Origin: an uncultured Brevibacillus sp.
GTDB taxonomy: Bacteria; Bacillota; Bacilli; Brevibacillales; Brevibacillaceae
Assembly (NCBI RefSeq): GCF_947502445.1
Contig: NZ_CANMZW010000001.1
Location: 1 to 64,000, forward strand
Reading direction: 5' to 3'
Length of the DNA stretch: 64,000 nucleotides
Below the pieces are notes generated by a model, which was not told where the DNA came from, searched no databases, and saw only the letters and a list, made by a program, of their open reading frames with translations. Positions within the stretch are counted from its first letter, which is position 1; each line of letters opens with the position of its first letter. The position numbers were made by a program, and so were the translations under genes. Shown one piece after another: positions 34,021 through 42,028 of the stretch.

Positions 34021-34089
34021 GAGCACGCTTTTCTGTCATGTTTCCGTCTGCAATGGATGGAAAACAGGGCGGAGAGGCGTGCTTTTTTG
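34021..34089 (+). terminator. Terminator after mqnC
   Basis: A long stem-loop with AGCACGC paired to GCGTGCT at its base, inner TTTCC/GGAAA pairing and a six-T tail. Confidence 0.7.
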
Positions 34090-34161
34090 GAATGTATGAT
34101 TTTAACAAACGCTTGATCTGATGACTTTCTGCAACCTTCCCGTAGTTTCCAACCGTTTAAA

Positions 34162-34190
34162 AGTATATCGCTCCTAACGGGACATATACT
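34162..34190 (+). promoter_or_regulatory. Candidate sporulation (sigma-E-type) promoter of ytxC
   Basis: AGTATAT (34162-34168), 14 bases, and CATATACT (34183-34190) resemble the sigma-E elements. This is a visual match with mismatches in both boxes. Confidence 0.35.
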
Positions 34191-34220
34191 GTAACTACAA
34201 TTGCGGTTGGGGGGATGGAT

Positions 34221-35141
34221 ATGCAGACGTTTCGCGTATTGCTGGAGAATGTCCCTGCGCATTGTGGCACGTATCGCGCCATCGTAAACGAGATGACGGA
34301 ACGGGTCAACACGGCGCCAGTGCGCATTACATACAAGGAGCAAGAGCAGGATGGCTACCACCTGTTTTTCTTTCAAAGCTGGTGTGAACAGGAGTATGAT
34401 GCGCAGACGATTGAGTGGGCGAGAGCTTTTGTAGCGCTCACATTGGCTGAATGGGTGATTCGGGTAAAAGACCCGGAAATCCTCGAGGAAATCGCAGCAG
34501 ACTTGTTGCAAGCAGAGCAGATTGAAGAAGAGTGGATCGAGATCTTTCCATACATTCAGCGTATGTGCCAGGAAGATGACCTCTATGGGCGGGATTTGTT
34601 GACGGCAACAACACGCAAGGCAAATGTATATCGCAAAGCATTTAACTACCTCGAGCTCGAACGGTCGATTAATGTACTCGGTTTCGTCCGGTTTCGTCTG
34701 CAAGAGCATTGGAATGAGCTGTTTGAACTGGTGGAGGCTGGTATCGACGAATACTTGGAAGACAAGCAATACCAGGAGTTCGTGGAGCTTCTCCGTTATT
34801 TCATTGCTGTTCAGGAAACCAAGCAGGAAGTCGTTCACGTCATTCCTAGTGTGGACAAACCTTTCCACCTTTATGATAAAAATGGGGATCGACTTTGGCT
34901 CGACCAGCTGGATGCGGTCCTGAGCATGGACGAGCAAAAATGTCGGGATGAGGACTATTTGGTCAGCGCTTTGGTTACACTTGCACCTGAGAGCATTGTT
35001 TTGCACATGGCAGCGGAAAAGCCTGGTCTGACTCAAACGATTCGCAGCATTTTTGACAGTCGGCTTACCACCTGTCATTCCTGTGGGCTCTGTGTGGCGC
35101 AAAGACGTGTACTTGACGTGCACAATCCGACTAAACTATAA
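34221..35141 (+). CDS. ytxC: Sporulation protein YtxC-like, 306 aa
   Basis: Recognised from overall character and position: YtxC is the gene directly before thrS in Bacillus subtilis, and the product has the same length and acidic helical make-up (TFRVLLENVPAHCGTYRAIV, RKAFNYLELERSINVLGFVR FR, HVIPSVDKPFHLYD). Near the C-terminus TTCHSCGLC is a cysteine-rich segment. Its biochemical role is unknown; it is linked to sporulation. ATG at 34221 is preferred to the ATG two codons earlier, which is too close to the G run. The thrS promoter lies inside its last codons. Confidence 0.85.
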   Translation: MQTFRVLLENVPAHCGTYRAIVNEMTERVNTAPVRITYKEQEQDGYHLFFFQSWCEQEYDAQTIEWARAFVALTLAEWVIRVKDPEILEEIAADLLQAEQIEEEWIEIFPYIQRMCQEDDLYGRDLLTATTRKANVYRKAFNYLELERSINVLGFVRFRLQEHWNELFELVEAGIDEYLEDKQYQEFVELLRYFIAVQETKQEVVHVIPSVDKPFHLYDKNGDRLWLDQLDAVLSMDEQKCRDEDYLVSALVTLAPESIVLHMAAEKPGLTQTIRSIFDSRLTTCHSCGLCVAQRRVLDVHNPTKL

Positions 35142-35142
35142 T
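35113..35142 (+). promoter_or_regulatory. Sigma-A promoter of thrS
   Basis: TTGACG (35113-35118), an 18-base spacer and TATAAT (35137-35142). The promoter overlaps the 3' end of ytxC and starts the T-box leader. Confidence 0.8.
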
Positions 35143-35179
35143 AGCAACAACAAAACTTTACATGCCTACAAATACGATG

Positions 35180-35461
35180 AGAAGGACATGGACAATATGC
35201 AGGTCGCTATAGAGAGGCGGGCCTTTGGCTGGAAGCTCGCTGCGCACCCATATGGATCTACCACCTTCGAGTAGCAGTCGGGAACGAAGCATGGTTTGTT
35301 TGCTTTTACTAACGGCTAGCCGGTTAAATACCGTTACAATGACTTGAGGAGTTTGCTTGCAGGCGATGCTTTTTGTCGACCGTGTCTTTCGAAGCAGACT
35401 TGAACTAGGGTGGTACCGCGAGAATACACTCGTCCCTTTTTGGGGATGAGTGTTTTTTTAT
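35180..35461 (+). promoter_or_regulatory. T-box leader of thrS (threonine)
   Basis: The T-box core AGGGTGGTACCGCG lies at 35407-35420, followed by the terminator 35426-35460 (ACACTCGTCCC stem with a long T run). Upstream, 35190-35290 can form stem I; an ACC codon in CTACCACCTTCG is the likely threonine specifier. Uncharged tRNA-Thr would bind and let transcription continue into thrS. The 5' boundary is approximate. Confidence 0.88.
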
Positions 35462-35498
35462 TTTCTCAAAATCAATAAACAGGAAGGAAGAATCCAAG

Positions 35499-37412
35499 GT
35501 GGCACAAATTAACGTAACTTTCCCAGATGGCGCAGTACGTCAGTATGATGCTGGGATCACCATCGAAGAGATTGCAGGCTCGATTAGCGCAAGCCTGAAG
35601 AAAAAAGCAGTGGCCGGTAAAAAAGACGGCAAAGTAGTAGATCTGTATACCCCATTGGAAGAGGATGCGGCGATTGAAATCGTTACGCTCGATTCTGCTG
35701 ACGGACTGGAAGTATATCGACACAGTACAGCTCACTTGCTGGCTCAAGCGGTTAAACGCATCTACGGCAGCGAAGTCAAATTCGGTATCGGTCCTGTGAT
35801 TGAGGACGGCTTCTACTACGATATGGACATTCCAGTTTCTATTTCGTCTGAAGACCTCAGCAAAATTGAAGCGGAAATGGAAAAAATCGTGAAGGAAGAT
35901 TTGCCAATTCGCCGTAAAGTTGTAAGCCGTGCGGAAGCAACCGAGATTTTCCAAGGTCTGAACGACCACCTGAAATTAGAGCTGATTCGCGATCTGCCAG
36001 AGGATTCCACTATCACTCTTTATGAGCAAGGTGAATTCTTCGACCTCTGTCGCGGACCGCACTTGCCATCTACTGGCTTCATCAAAGCATTCAAATTGAT
36101 GAGCGTGGCTGGTGCCTACTGGCGTGGGAAATCAGAAAACCAAGTGCTGCAACGTGTATACGGAACAGCTTGGCCGAAAAAAGCAGAGATGGATGAATAT
36201 CTGCACTTCATCGAAGAAGCGAAAAAGCGCGACCACCGCAAATTGGGTAAAGAGCTGGAGCTGTTCATGTTCTCCGAGGAAGCACCTGGCATGCCTTTCT
36301 ACCTGCCAAACGGCTTCACTGTTCGCAACGAGCTGGAGCAATTCTCCCGCCGCCTGCAACAGTTGGCTGAGTACACTGAGGTGCGTTCTCCGTTCCTCAT
36401 GAACGAGCGTCTCTGGAAAGAATCTGGTCACTGGGACCACTACAAAGAAAACATGTATTTTTCTGAGGTAGACAACGCGACTTACGCACTAAAGCCGATG
36501 AACTGCCCAGGACACATGCTCATTTACAAAAATGCGATGCACTCCTACCGCGACCTGCCAATCCGCTATTCCGAATTTGGGCAGGTACATCGCCACGAGT
36601 ATTCTGGCGCATTGAACGGTATGCTTCGTGTTCGGACTTTCTGCCAGGATGACGCGCACGTATTTGTTCGTCCTGACCAGATCGAAGACGAGATCAAGAG
36701 CATGATCCAATTGATCGACAAAATTTACAAAGTGTTTGGTTTCGAATACAGCGTAGCGCTCTCGACTCGTCCAGAGGATTCCATGGGCTCCGATGAGCTG
36801 TGGGAAACTGCGGAAAGCTCCTTGAAAAAGGTGCTGGAGAACTTGGAAATGCCTTACGAGGTCAAAGAAGGCGACGGCGCTTTCTACGGACCGAAAATCG
36901 ACTTCCAAATCACTGATGCGCTGAAACGCCGTCACCAATGCGGTACTATTCAGCTCGACTTCCAAATGCCAGAGAAGTTCGACCTGACTTATGTGGGTCA
37001 AGACAATGAAAAACACCGTCCGGTTGTGTTGCACCGTGCGATGTACGGTTCCATGGAGCGCTTCATCGGTATTCTGATTGAGCACTATGCGGGTGCATTC
37101 CCAACATGGCTGACTCCAATTCAGGCACGCCTGATGAACATCAGCGAAGTACACGTGCCATATGCACAAGAAGTAAAAGCGAAACTGTCAGCAGCAGGTA
37201 TCCGTGTCGAGCTGGATGCGCGTAATGAAAAAATCGGCTACAAAATCCGTGAAGCTCAAGTGCAAAAAATCCCGTACATGCTCGTTATCGGGGAAAAAGA
37301 GATGGCAGACGGTACCCTGTCTGTTCGCAGACGCGGCGTAGGTGACGAAGGTGCGATGACCGTTGACGAATTCGTAGAAAAAATTCGTGCGGAAATCAAT
37401 GAAATGAAGTAA
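35499..37412 (+). CDS. thrS: Threonyl-tRNA synthetase, 637 aa
   Basis: Charges tRNA-Thr with threonine. The modules appear in order: N-terminal TGS domain (residues 1-65), the editing domain with HSTAHLLAQAVKR and the later CRGPHLPSTG, the class II catalytic core with MNCPGHMLIYK and RHEYSGALNGMLRVR, and the C-terminal anticodon-binding domain (TPIQARLMNIS onward). GTG start after AGGAAGGAAG. Length matches the family. Regulated by the T-box leader immediately upstream. Confidence 0.97.
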   Translation: MAQINVTFPDGAVRQYDAGITIEEIAGSISASLKKKAVAGKKDGKVVDLYTPLEEDAAIEIVTLDSADGLEVYRHSTAHLLAQAVKRIYGSEVKFGIGPVIEDGFYYDMDIPVSISSEDLSKIEAEMEKIVKEDLPIRRKVVSRAEATEIFQGLNDHLKLELIRDLPEDSTITLYEQGEFFDLCRGPHLPSTGFIKAFKLMSVAGAYWRGKSENQVLQRVYGTAWPKKAEMDEYLHFIEEAKKRDHRKLGKELELFMFSEEAPGMPFYLPNGFTVRNELEQFSRRLQQLAEYTEVRSPFLMNERLWKESGHWDHYKENMYFSEVDNATYALKPMNCPGHMLIYKNAMHSYRDLPIRYSEFGQVHRHEYSGALNGMLRVRTFCQDDAHVFVRPDQIEDEIKSMIQLIDKIYKVFGFEYSVALSTRPEDSMGSDELWETAESSLKKVLENLEMPYEVKEGDGAFYGPKIDFQITDALKRRHQCGTIQLDFQMPEKFDLTYVGQDNEKHRPVVLHRAMYGSMERFIGILIEHYAGAFPTWLTPIQARLMNISEVHVPYAQEVKAKLSAAGIRVELDARNEKIGYKIREAQVQKIPYMLVIGEKEMADGTLSVRRRGVGDEGAMTVDEFVEKIRAEINEMK

Positions 37413-37432
37413 TTGTGTAGACGATGAATAGG

Positions 37433-37469
37433 AAAAGGGCAGTCCGTTTTTAACGGATTGCCCTTTTTC
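37433..37469. terminator. Terminator between thrS and moeB
   Basis: AAAGGGCAGTCCGT pairs with ACGGATTGCCCTTT, with T and A runs on both sides. It can serve both converging genes. Confidence 0.8.
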
Positions 37470-37481
37470 GTCATGAGCGAC

Positions 37482-38513
37482 CTAGTGCCCAACATATTTC
37501 GCATAAAGTGTGCGGGCAGTAGCTGTATCATGAGTCCCTTGAACAAGCACACGTCCATCTGCAAAAAAGACGAGGGTGTAGCCGTCTACAAAAAAACGCA
37601 GCAGGAATCGGTTTTGTTCCACTTTCCCCAGAGCGGAGAAGCGCTGCGCAAGCGCGGTGAAATCGACGGTATAGTGCTTAGTAGGAGTGATTTGTACTGT
37701 ATCTCGGCCACAGAGGGTGACGAACTCGTCTGCTTCTGTTCCATGGAGATCGAGGTACTCGAACTGTTGCTGTCCGCAGGCTGGGCAGTTTGGATTTTTC
37801 CCCTGACTGATAGGGAGTGAATCAAAATCGTTTTGCCACAAATCAATTTGCTCAAGATGCGGATTAAGCTGATCCGTAGCTCCTACCATCAGCTTGAGCG
37901 CTTCTGTGGCTTGGAACGAAGCGATGACATAGACAAGTGGTCCGATGACACCTACCGTATCGCAAGTTTCTCCCCTTCCTGCAGGAGCGTGAGGGAAAAG
38001 GCAGCGAAAACAAGGCGTAGCTCCAGGTCTGATAACGGCAAACATCCCTCGGGAGCTGACTGCCCCGCCGTATACCCAAGGAATTTTATGCTTGATCGCG
38101 ACGTCATTCATAATATAGCGAATCTGGAAGTTGTCAGAGCCATCCAGAATGACATCTGCATCAGCAAGCAAGGCTTCGGCATTGCCCGCATGTACATCAG
38201 CTACGATTCCTTCGACGATGACCGAGGAGTTAATGGCTGTAAGCTTTGTGGCAGCAGCCATTGCTTTCGGCAGATGCTGCTGGGCATCCTCTTCATCATA
38301 GAGCATCTGTCTTTGCAAATTGCTTTCTTCGACGAAGTCTCTGTCAATGATGCGGATATATCCAACTCCAGCTCGTACCATATGATTAGCGAGAACCGTC
38401 CCTAACGCACCTGCACCAACGATTGCCACCTTTTTTTGAGCTAGCTGCTCTTGACCGTGCTTACCGATGGGAGCAAAACGAATTTGCCTAGAGTAGCGGG
38501 AGGAAAAATCCAT
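37482..38513 (-). CDS. moeB: MoeB/ThiF-family adenylyltransferase, 343 aa
   Basis: Activates the C-terminal glycine of the small sulfur carrier MoaD by adenylation. The nucleotide-binding GAGALGTVLANHMVRAGVG lies near residue 34, then DRDFVEESNLQRQMLY, the DGSDNFQIRY loop, and two CxxC zinc pairs (CFRC and CPAC). A C-terminal extension of about 90 residues has no recognised motif; it is not a clear rhodanese domain because the active-site loop is absent. GAAAGGAG precedes the ATG. It is the last gene of the regulator-tupABC-moeB minus-strand group, and MoaD, its expected partner, is at 44170. Confidence 0.88.
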   Translation of the reverse strand: MDFSSRYSRQIRFAPIGKHGQEQLAQKKVAIVGAGALGTVLANHMVRAGVGYIRIIDRDFVEESNLQRQMLYDEEDAQQHLPKAMAAATKLTAINSSVIVEGIVADVHAGNAEALLADADVILDGSDNFQIRYIMNDVAIKHKIPWVYGGAVSSRGMFAVIRPGATPCFRCLFPHAPAGRGETCDTVGVIGPLVYVIASFQATEALKLMVGATDQLNPHLEQIDLWQNDFDSLPISQGKNPNCPACGQQQFEYLDLHGTEADEFVTLCGRDTVQITPTKHYTVDFTALAQRFSALGKVEQNRFLLRFFVDGYTLVFFADGRVLVQGTHDTATARTLYAKYVGH

Positions 38514-38532
38514 GGGTAGCTCCTTTCTGCTT

Positions 38533-39273
38533 TCAACAGATCATACGGCCGGAGACAAAATCCTGGAGCTCATGGCACGCAGGTCGGCTAAAAAACGTGT
38601 CCGTTTCACTGTACTCCACGATTCGTCCGTGAAATAAAAACAGGCATACATCTGCAAGTCGTCTTGCTTGTGGCAAATTATGCGTAATCATTAGAATGGT
38701 TGTCTTCTTTTTCAGGTTAATCATTTGAATGACTCGTTCGAAAATTTTGATGTTGGATGGATCAAGGCTGGCGGTAGGCTCGTCAAGAAGGAGCAGGGCC
38801 GGTTCATAAACCAGTGCCCTGGCAAGAGCGATTCGCTGGGCCTCTCCACCAGAGAGCGTATTTGCTCTTTGATTTGCCAGATGCGACAGCTCGACGTACT
38901 GCAACGCTTCGTGGACAAGAGCTTGAATCTGTGACCGATCCAATTTGCGATAGCGCAGTCCCAAGGCAACATTGTCAAACACAGAAGCGTGAAACATCGA
39001 AGGCTTTTGCGCGACATAGCCCATCTGACGTTGAATGGACAATCCACTTGCATGAGTCAGGGACGACAGCTCTACCTGCGTTCCGAAGAAACCCATGCTG
39101 CCCTGCCTCGGTTTCTCCAACAAGTTAATGACCCTTAGCAGTGTGCTTTTACCTGCTCCGCTAGGACCTACAATCCCGTACATTTTTCCTCGTTCAAATG
39201 AGATGTGATCTACGTCCAAAATGGTGCGTTCATCGTACGTTACCGCGATATTTTGCAGCTCTAATCGATTCAT
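38533..39273 (-). CDS. tupC: Tungstate ABC transporter ATP-binding protein, 246 aa
   Basis: Energises tungstate import. Walker A GPSGAGKST near residue 36, Q-loop VAQKPSMF, signature LSGGEAQRIALARAL and Walker B LLLLDEPTASLD are all intact. Assignment to tungstate rather than phosphate, sulfate or molybdate follows from the adjacent TupA and TupB genes. The start is 4 bases after the tupB stop, which indicates translational coupling. The product acts on the inner face of the membrane. Confidence 0.88.
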   Translation of the reverse strand: MNRLELQNIAVTYDERTILDVDHISFERGKMYGIVGPSGAGKSTLLRVINLLEKPRQGSMGFFGTQVELSSLTHASGLSIQRQMGYVAQKPSMFHASVFDNVALGLRYRKLDRSQIQALVHEALQYVELSHLANQRANTLSGGEAQRIALARALVYEPALLLLDEPTASLDPSNIKIFERVIQMINLKKKTTILMITHNLPQARRLADVCLFLFHGRIVEYSETDTFFSRPACHELQDFVSGRMIC

Positions 39274-39277
39274 CCGA

Positions 39278-39940
39278 TCACCTTTTCCTTGCTTTCATCT
39301 GGTTTAGCATTCCGACCATCATAAAGCTGTTGAACAAAAAGCTGATGGACAAGAGAACAAAACCCATCTGTAGGCCGCCGGAGAAGTTACCCGTTCGCGT
39401 CTCCAGAATGATCGCGGTTGTCATGACCCGGGTGTGGTGTTCAATATTGCCGCCGACCAGCATGACGGCGCCGACCTCAGAAATAGCGCGTCCATAAGCA
39501 GCAGCTATACCAGACCAGATCCCGCCGCGAGCCTCCTTGATGATGGTGACCATCAGTTGAAACGGGCTTGCCCCGAGGCTCTTGGCTGTTTCCCAGTAGG
39601 CGTTTTCTTTTGCTTGCACAGCGGCCATTGTCAAGCCAGTGATAATAGGGGTTACCAGGATCACTTGCGCAATAATCATGGCCTCTGCACTGAACAAAAG
39701 ATCCAATGAGCCGAGTGGACCATAGCGCGAGAGAAGCAGATAGACGACAACACCTACTAAAACAGGTGGCAGGCCCATGCATGTGTAAATCAGGATGACT
39801 ATCAAACGCTTCCCTGAAAAAGAATACAATCCGAGAAAGGCACCTGCCGGGATTCCGATGAGTATTCCGATCAGCACGGAAGTAGTCGTAACCTGCAAGG
39901 AGAGCCAGATGACCTCCCATACGTCAGGGGTAAACATCAT
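39278..39940 (-). CDS. tupB: Tungstate ABC transporter permease, 220 aa
   Basis: Membrane subunit of the binding-protein-dependent type, with about five or six helices. The cytoplasmic coupling loop is visible as YWETAKSLGASPFQLMVTII (EAA-like motif). GIPAGAFLGLY and YGRAISEVGAVMLVGGNIEH are characteristic of the TupB group. Lies between tupA and tupC on the same strand with very short gaps. Confidence 0.87.
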   Translation of the reverse strand: MMFTPDVWEVIWLSLQVTTTSVLIGILIGIPAGAFLGLYSFSGKRLIVILIYTCMGLPPVLVGVVVYLLLSRYGPLGSLDLLFSAEAMIIAQVILVTPIITGLTMAAVQAKENAYWETAKSLGASPFQLMVTIIKEARGGIWSGIAAAYGRAISEVGAVMLVGGNIEHHTRVMTTAIILETRTGNFSGGLQMGFVLLSISFLFNSFMMVGMLNQMKARKR

Positions 39941-39952
39941 CGTTAAAAACTC

Positions 39953-40828
39953 CTATCGTTTTTTTGCATCAGGTACGAATAGACCTTTTCCATAGGTGGC
40001 TTGTCCGAATTCGCCAATGAGCTTTTGACCTTCTTCGCCTGTGAAAAATTGAATCAATTGCATGCCTTCCTCTTGTTTGGAGGAAGATTTAACCTGAATG
40101 ATGCCGTATGGATTCAAAAGAGACTTGTCTCCTTGCATGACAATTTGAAGACCGAGCTTGCGAGATAAGAAGGTAGCTTCGTCCGTCAAGGTATAGGCTT
40201 TCTTTTCATCTGCCATTTGCAAGGTTTCGCCCATTCCTTGCCCGGAAGAGAGATACCAGCTGCCCTCAGGTGTGATTCCAGCTTCCTTCCAGATGCTCTT
40301 TTCTTTTTTATCTGTTCCAGAATCATCTCCGCGGGAGACGAAGCTAGACTTGTTCGCTGCTATTTTTTCCATCGCTTCCTTTGCCGTTTTCGCTTGCTTC
40401 AATCCAGCAGGATCATCAGAAGGACCAACGATGTAAAACTGGTTGTACATGACATCGTAGGCGTTGATTCCGAAGCCCTTTTCCATGAATTCATCCTCGG
40501 ATTTGCGAGCGTGCACCAGCAGTACGTCGGTATTGCCGTCTTCGCCCAATTTAATAGCTTGTCCAGTGCCGACAGCTACGACCTTCACTTTGATGCCAGT
40601 CTTTTGCTCGAAGACGGGGAGGAGGCTATCCAGAAGTCCAGAGTCTTGTGTGCTGGTGGTGGTAGCAAGCACGATCTCCTTGGCTTCCTTGGAAGCGGTG
40701 GCGGGAGTAGTGGATTCAGGCGTAGGTGTTGCAGAACCCGGTTGTGAAGATTGCGGTGAACAGGCGGACAGTAGCATCAAAACAAGCGCTAGAAAAAAGG
40801 GATAGATCAAAGAAAATCTTATCTTCAT
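39953..40828 (-). CDS. tupA: Tungstate-binding lipoprotein, 291 aa
   Basis: Extracytoplasmic receptor of the tungstate transporter. The signal peptide ends in LLSAC, followed by an S/T/P-rich linker. The mature part begins with IVLATTTSTQDSGLLDSLLP, the TTTSTxxSGLL motif that contacts tungstate in TupA. Further blocks are VVAVGTGQAIKLGEDGNTDV and FVSRGDDSGTDKKE. This motif distinguishes it from molybdate-binding ModA. It is 34 bases downstream of the HTH regulator gene, so control by that regulator is likely. Confidence 0.92.
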   Translation of the reverse strand: MKIRFSLIYPFFLALVLMLLSACSPQSSQPGSATPTPESTTPATASKEAKEIVLATTTSTQDSGLLDSLLPVFEQKTGIKVKVVAVGTGQAIKLGEDGNTDVLLVHARKSEDEFMEKGFGINAYDVMYNQFYIVGPSDDPAGLKQAKTAKEAMEKIAANKSSFVSRGDDSGTDKKEKSIWKEAGITPEGSWYLSSGQGMGETLQMADEKKAYTLTDEATFLSRKLGLQIVMQGDKSLLNPYGIIQVKSSSKQEEGMQLIQFFTGEEGQKLIGEFGQATYGKGLFVPDAKKR

Positions 40829-40862
40829 GGCGGGATTGCTCCTTTATTAAGAGATAGAAACT

Positions 40863-41789
40863 TCAATTGATTCTGGAAATTTGTTTGCCAGTCATCGAAA
40901 TGTTGTATCCGCCTTGTGCAACGACGGCTTGTTTAAAGACAGGGTCCTGCAGTATGCTCAGCAGATCCTGGAAACGCTCCTGCTTGCTCAGATGAGCAGG
41001 GATGACCAAGTCGTAGCGTTCCTCATGAATGGGGAAAAAATCAAGTCCAAGCCCGCGTGCCACACTCTCGATTCCCAAAGCAGCATCCGCAGTTCCCTGA
41101 AGAACTGCTGAGCCAGTAGCATAATGTGTGGTTAATTCCAAATCATAGCCCGGAATTTCACCTGGCAAGACCCCTAACTGCTGCATGTTGAAATCAAGGA
41201 GGACTCGCGTACCGGAACCGCGTTGTCTGTTTGCGATCCGATGACGTCCACTTAACAACTCACTCCAGCTTGTAATCATTTTGGGGTTGCTCTTCGGAAC
41301 CATAAAGCCTTGCCAGCGACTTACCAGATTGATGACCAATACGCCTTCGTTTGGGAGCAAACAGCGAATATACGGCAGATTGTACTCACCGCTAGCACGA
41401 TCCAGCAGATGAGTTCCGGCCATCTCTACCCTGCCTTTGTACAACTCGATCAAGCCATCCAGGCTCCCGCAAAAAGCAGGCAGGAGAGTGATTCCGCGTT
41501 CTGCCAATTTACGTGTAAGCAGATCAATTGTGAGGTCGTGACTCCCGGCAAATAGGATTTCGAGAGGCTGCTTCTGCAAATGCACGGCATTGGTCAATGG
41601 ATAAGTCGTATGCTCCTCTCGTGATTTGTTTTTGTGCATAAAGCTGTCTAAATCGGTCCGTAATATTCTCAGTGCTCGTCCCATTTTAGCGGCAGGCAAT
41701 TCACCGCGCTTGATCATCTCATAAACAGTATAGCGAGTGAGCTTGAGTGCGACGGCAACCTCATCCGGAGTCAGATACTCATTCTCCAA
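40863..41789 (-). CDS. HTH regulator with periplasmic-binding-protein-like domain, 308 aa
   Basis: The first 55 residues (YLTPDEVAVALKLTRYTVYE then RALRILRTDLDSFM) are an excisionase/MerR-like helix-turn-helix. Residues about 75-305 form a PBP-like domain with SHDLTIDLL, AGTHLLDRASGEYNLPYI, NRQRGSGTRVLLDF, ADAALGIESVA and EERYDLVIP. This domain, known from one-component molybdate/tungstate sensors, probably binds oxyanion or cofactor inside the cell. The same blocks recur at the C-terminus of the MoeA fusion at 45808. The gene heads the tup operon and is divergent from the tungsten enzyme gene; the 10-bp repeat array at 41809-41858 is the candidate operator. Confidence 0.85.
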   Translation of the reverse strand: MENEYLTPDEVAVALKLTRYTVYEMIKRGELPAAKMGRALRILRTDLDSFMHKNKSREEHTTYPLTNAVHLQKQPLEILFAGSHDLTIDLLTRKLAERGITLLPAFCGSLDGLIELYKGRVEMAGTHLLDRASGEYNLPYIRCLLPNEGVLVINLVSRWQGFMVPKSNPKMITSWSELLSGRHRIANRQRGSGTRVLLDFNMQQLGVLPGEIPGYDLELTTHYATGSAVLQGTADAALGIESVARGLGLDFFPIHEERYDLVIPAHLSKQERFQDLLSILQDPVFKQAVVAQGGYNISMTGKQISRIN

Positions 41790-41808
41790 AACGTCACCCC
41801 CTTTTTTA

Positions 41809-41858
41809 ATTTGGTTGAATTGGTTTTAGTTAGTTTGAGTTAGTTTTACATGATTTTA
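41809..41858. repeat. Five phased 10-bp repeats, candidate operator
   Basis: Consecutive units are ATTTGGTTGA, ATTGGTTTTA, GTTAGTTTGA, GTTAGTTTTA and CATGATTTTA, each exactly 10 bp. The third and fourth differ at one base only. The array lies about 20 bases upstream of the regulator start and about 170 bases upstream of the aldehyde oxidoreductase start, which suits a regulator binding one face of the helix. Confidence 0.6.
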
Positions 41859-42028
41859 CCTATAAATAACATACTTTACCACTAGGGAACTAGGCAAGAA
41901 ATTAATCGAAATATTGCTAATTTTGCTTAGTTTCACTGGTATTTCGGGAGGATTTCCCACATAATAGTCGAACTAGGTACTTATTATTTGCGATTTTAAT
42001 AAGAATGAAGAAAGGGAGGAGTCAAATC

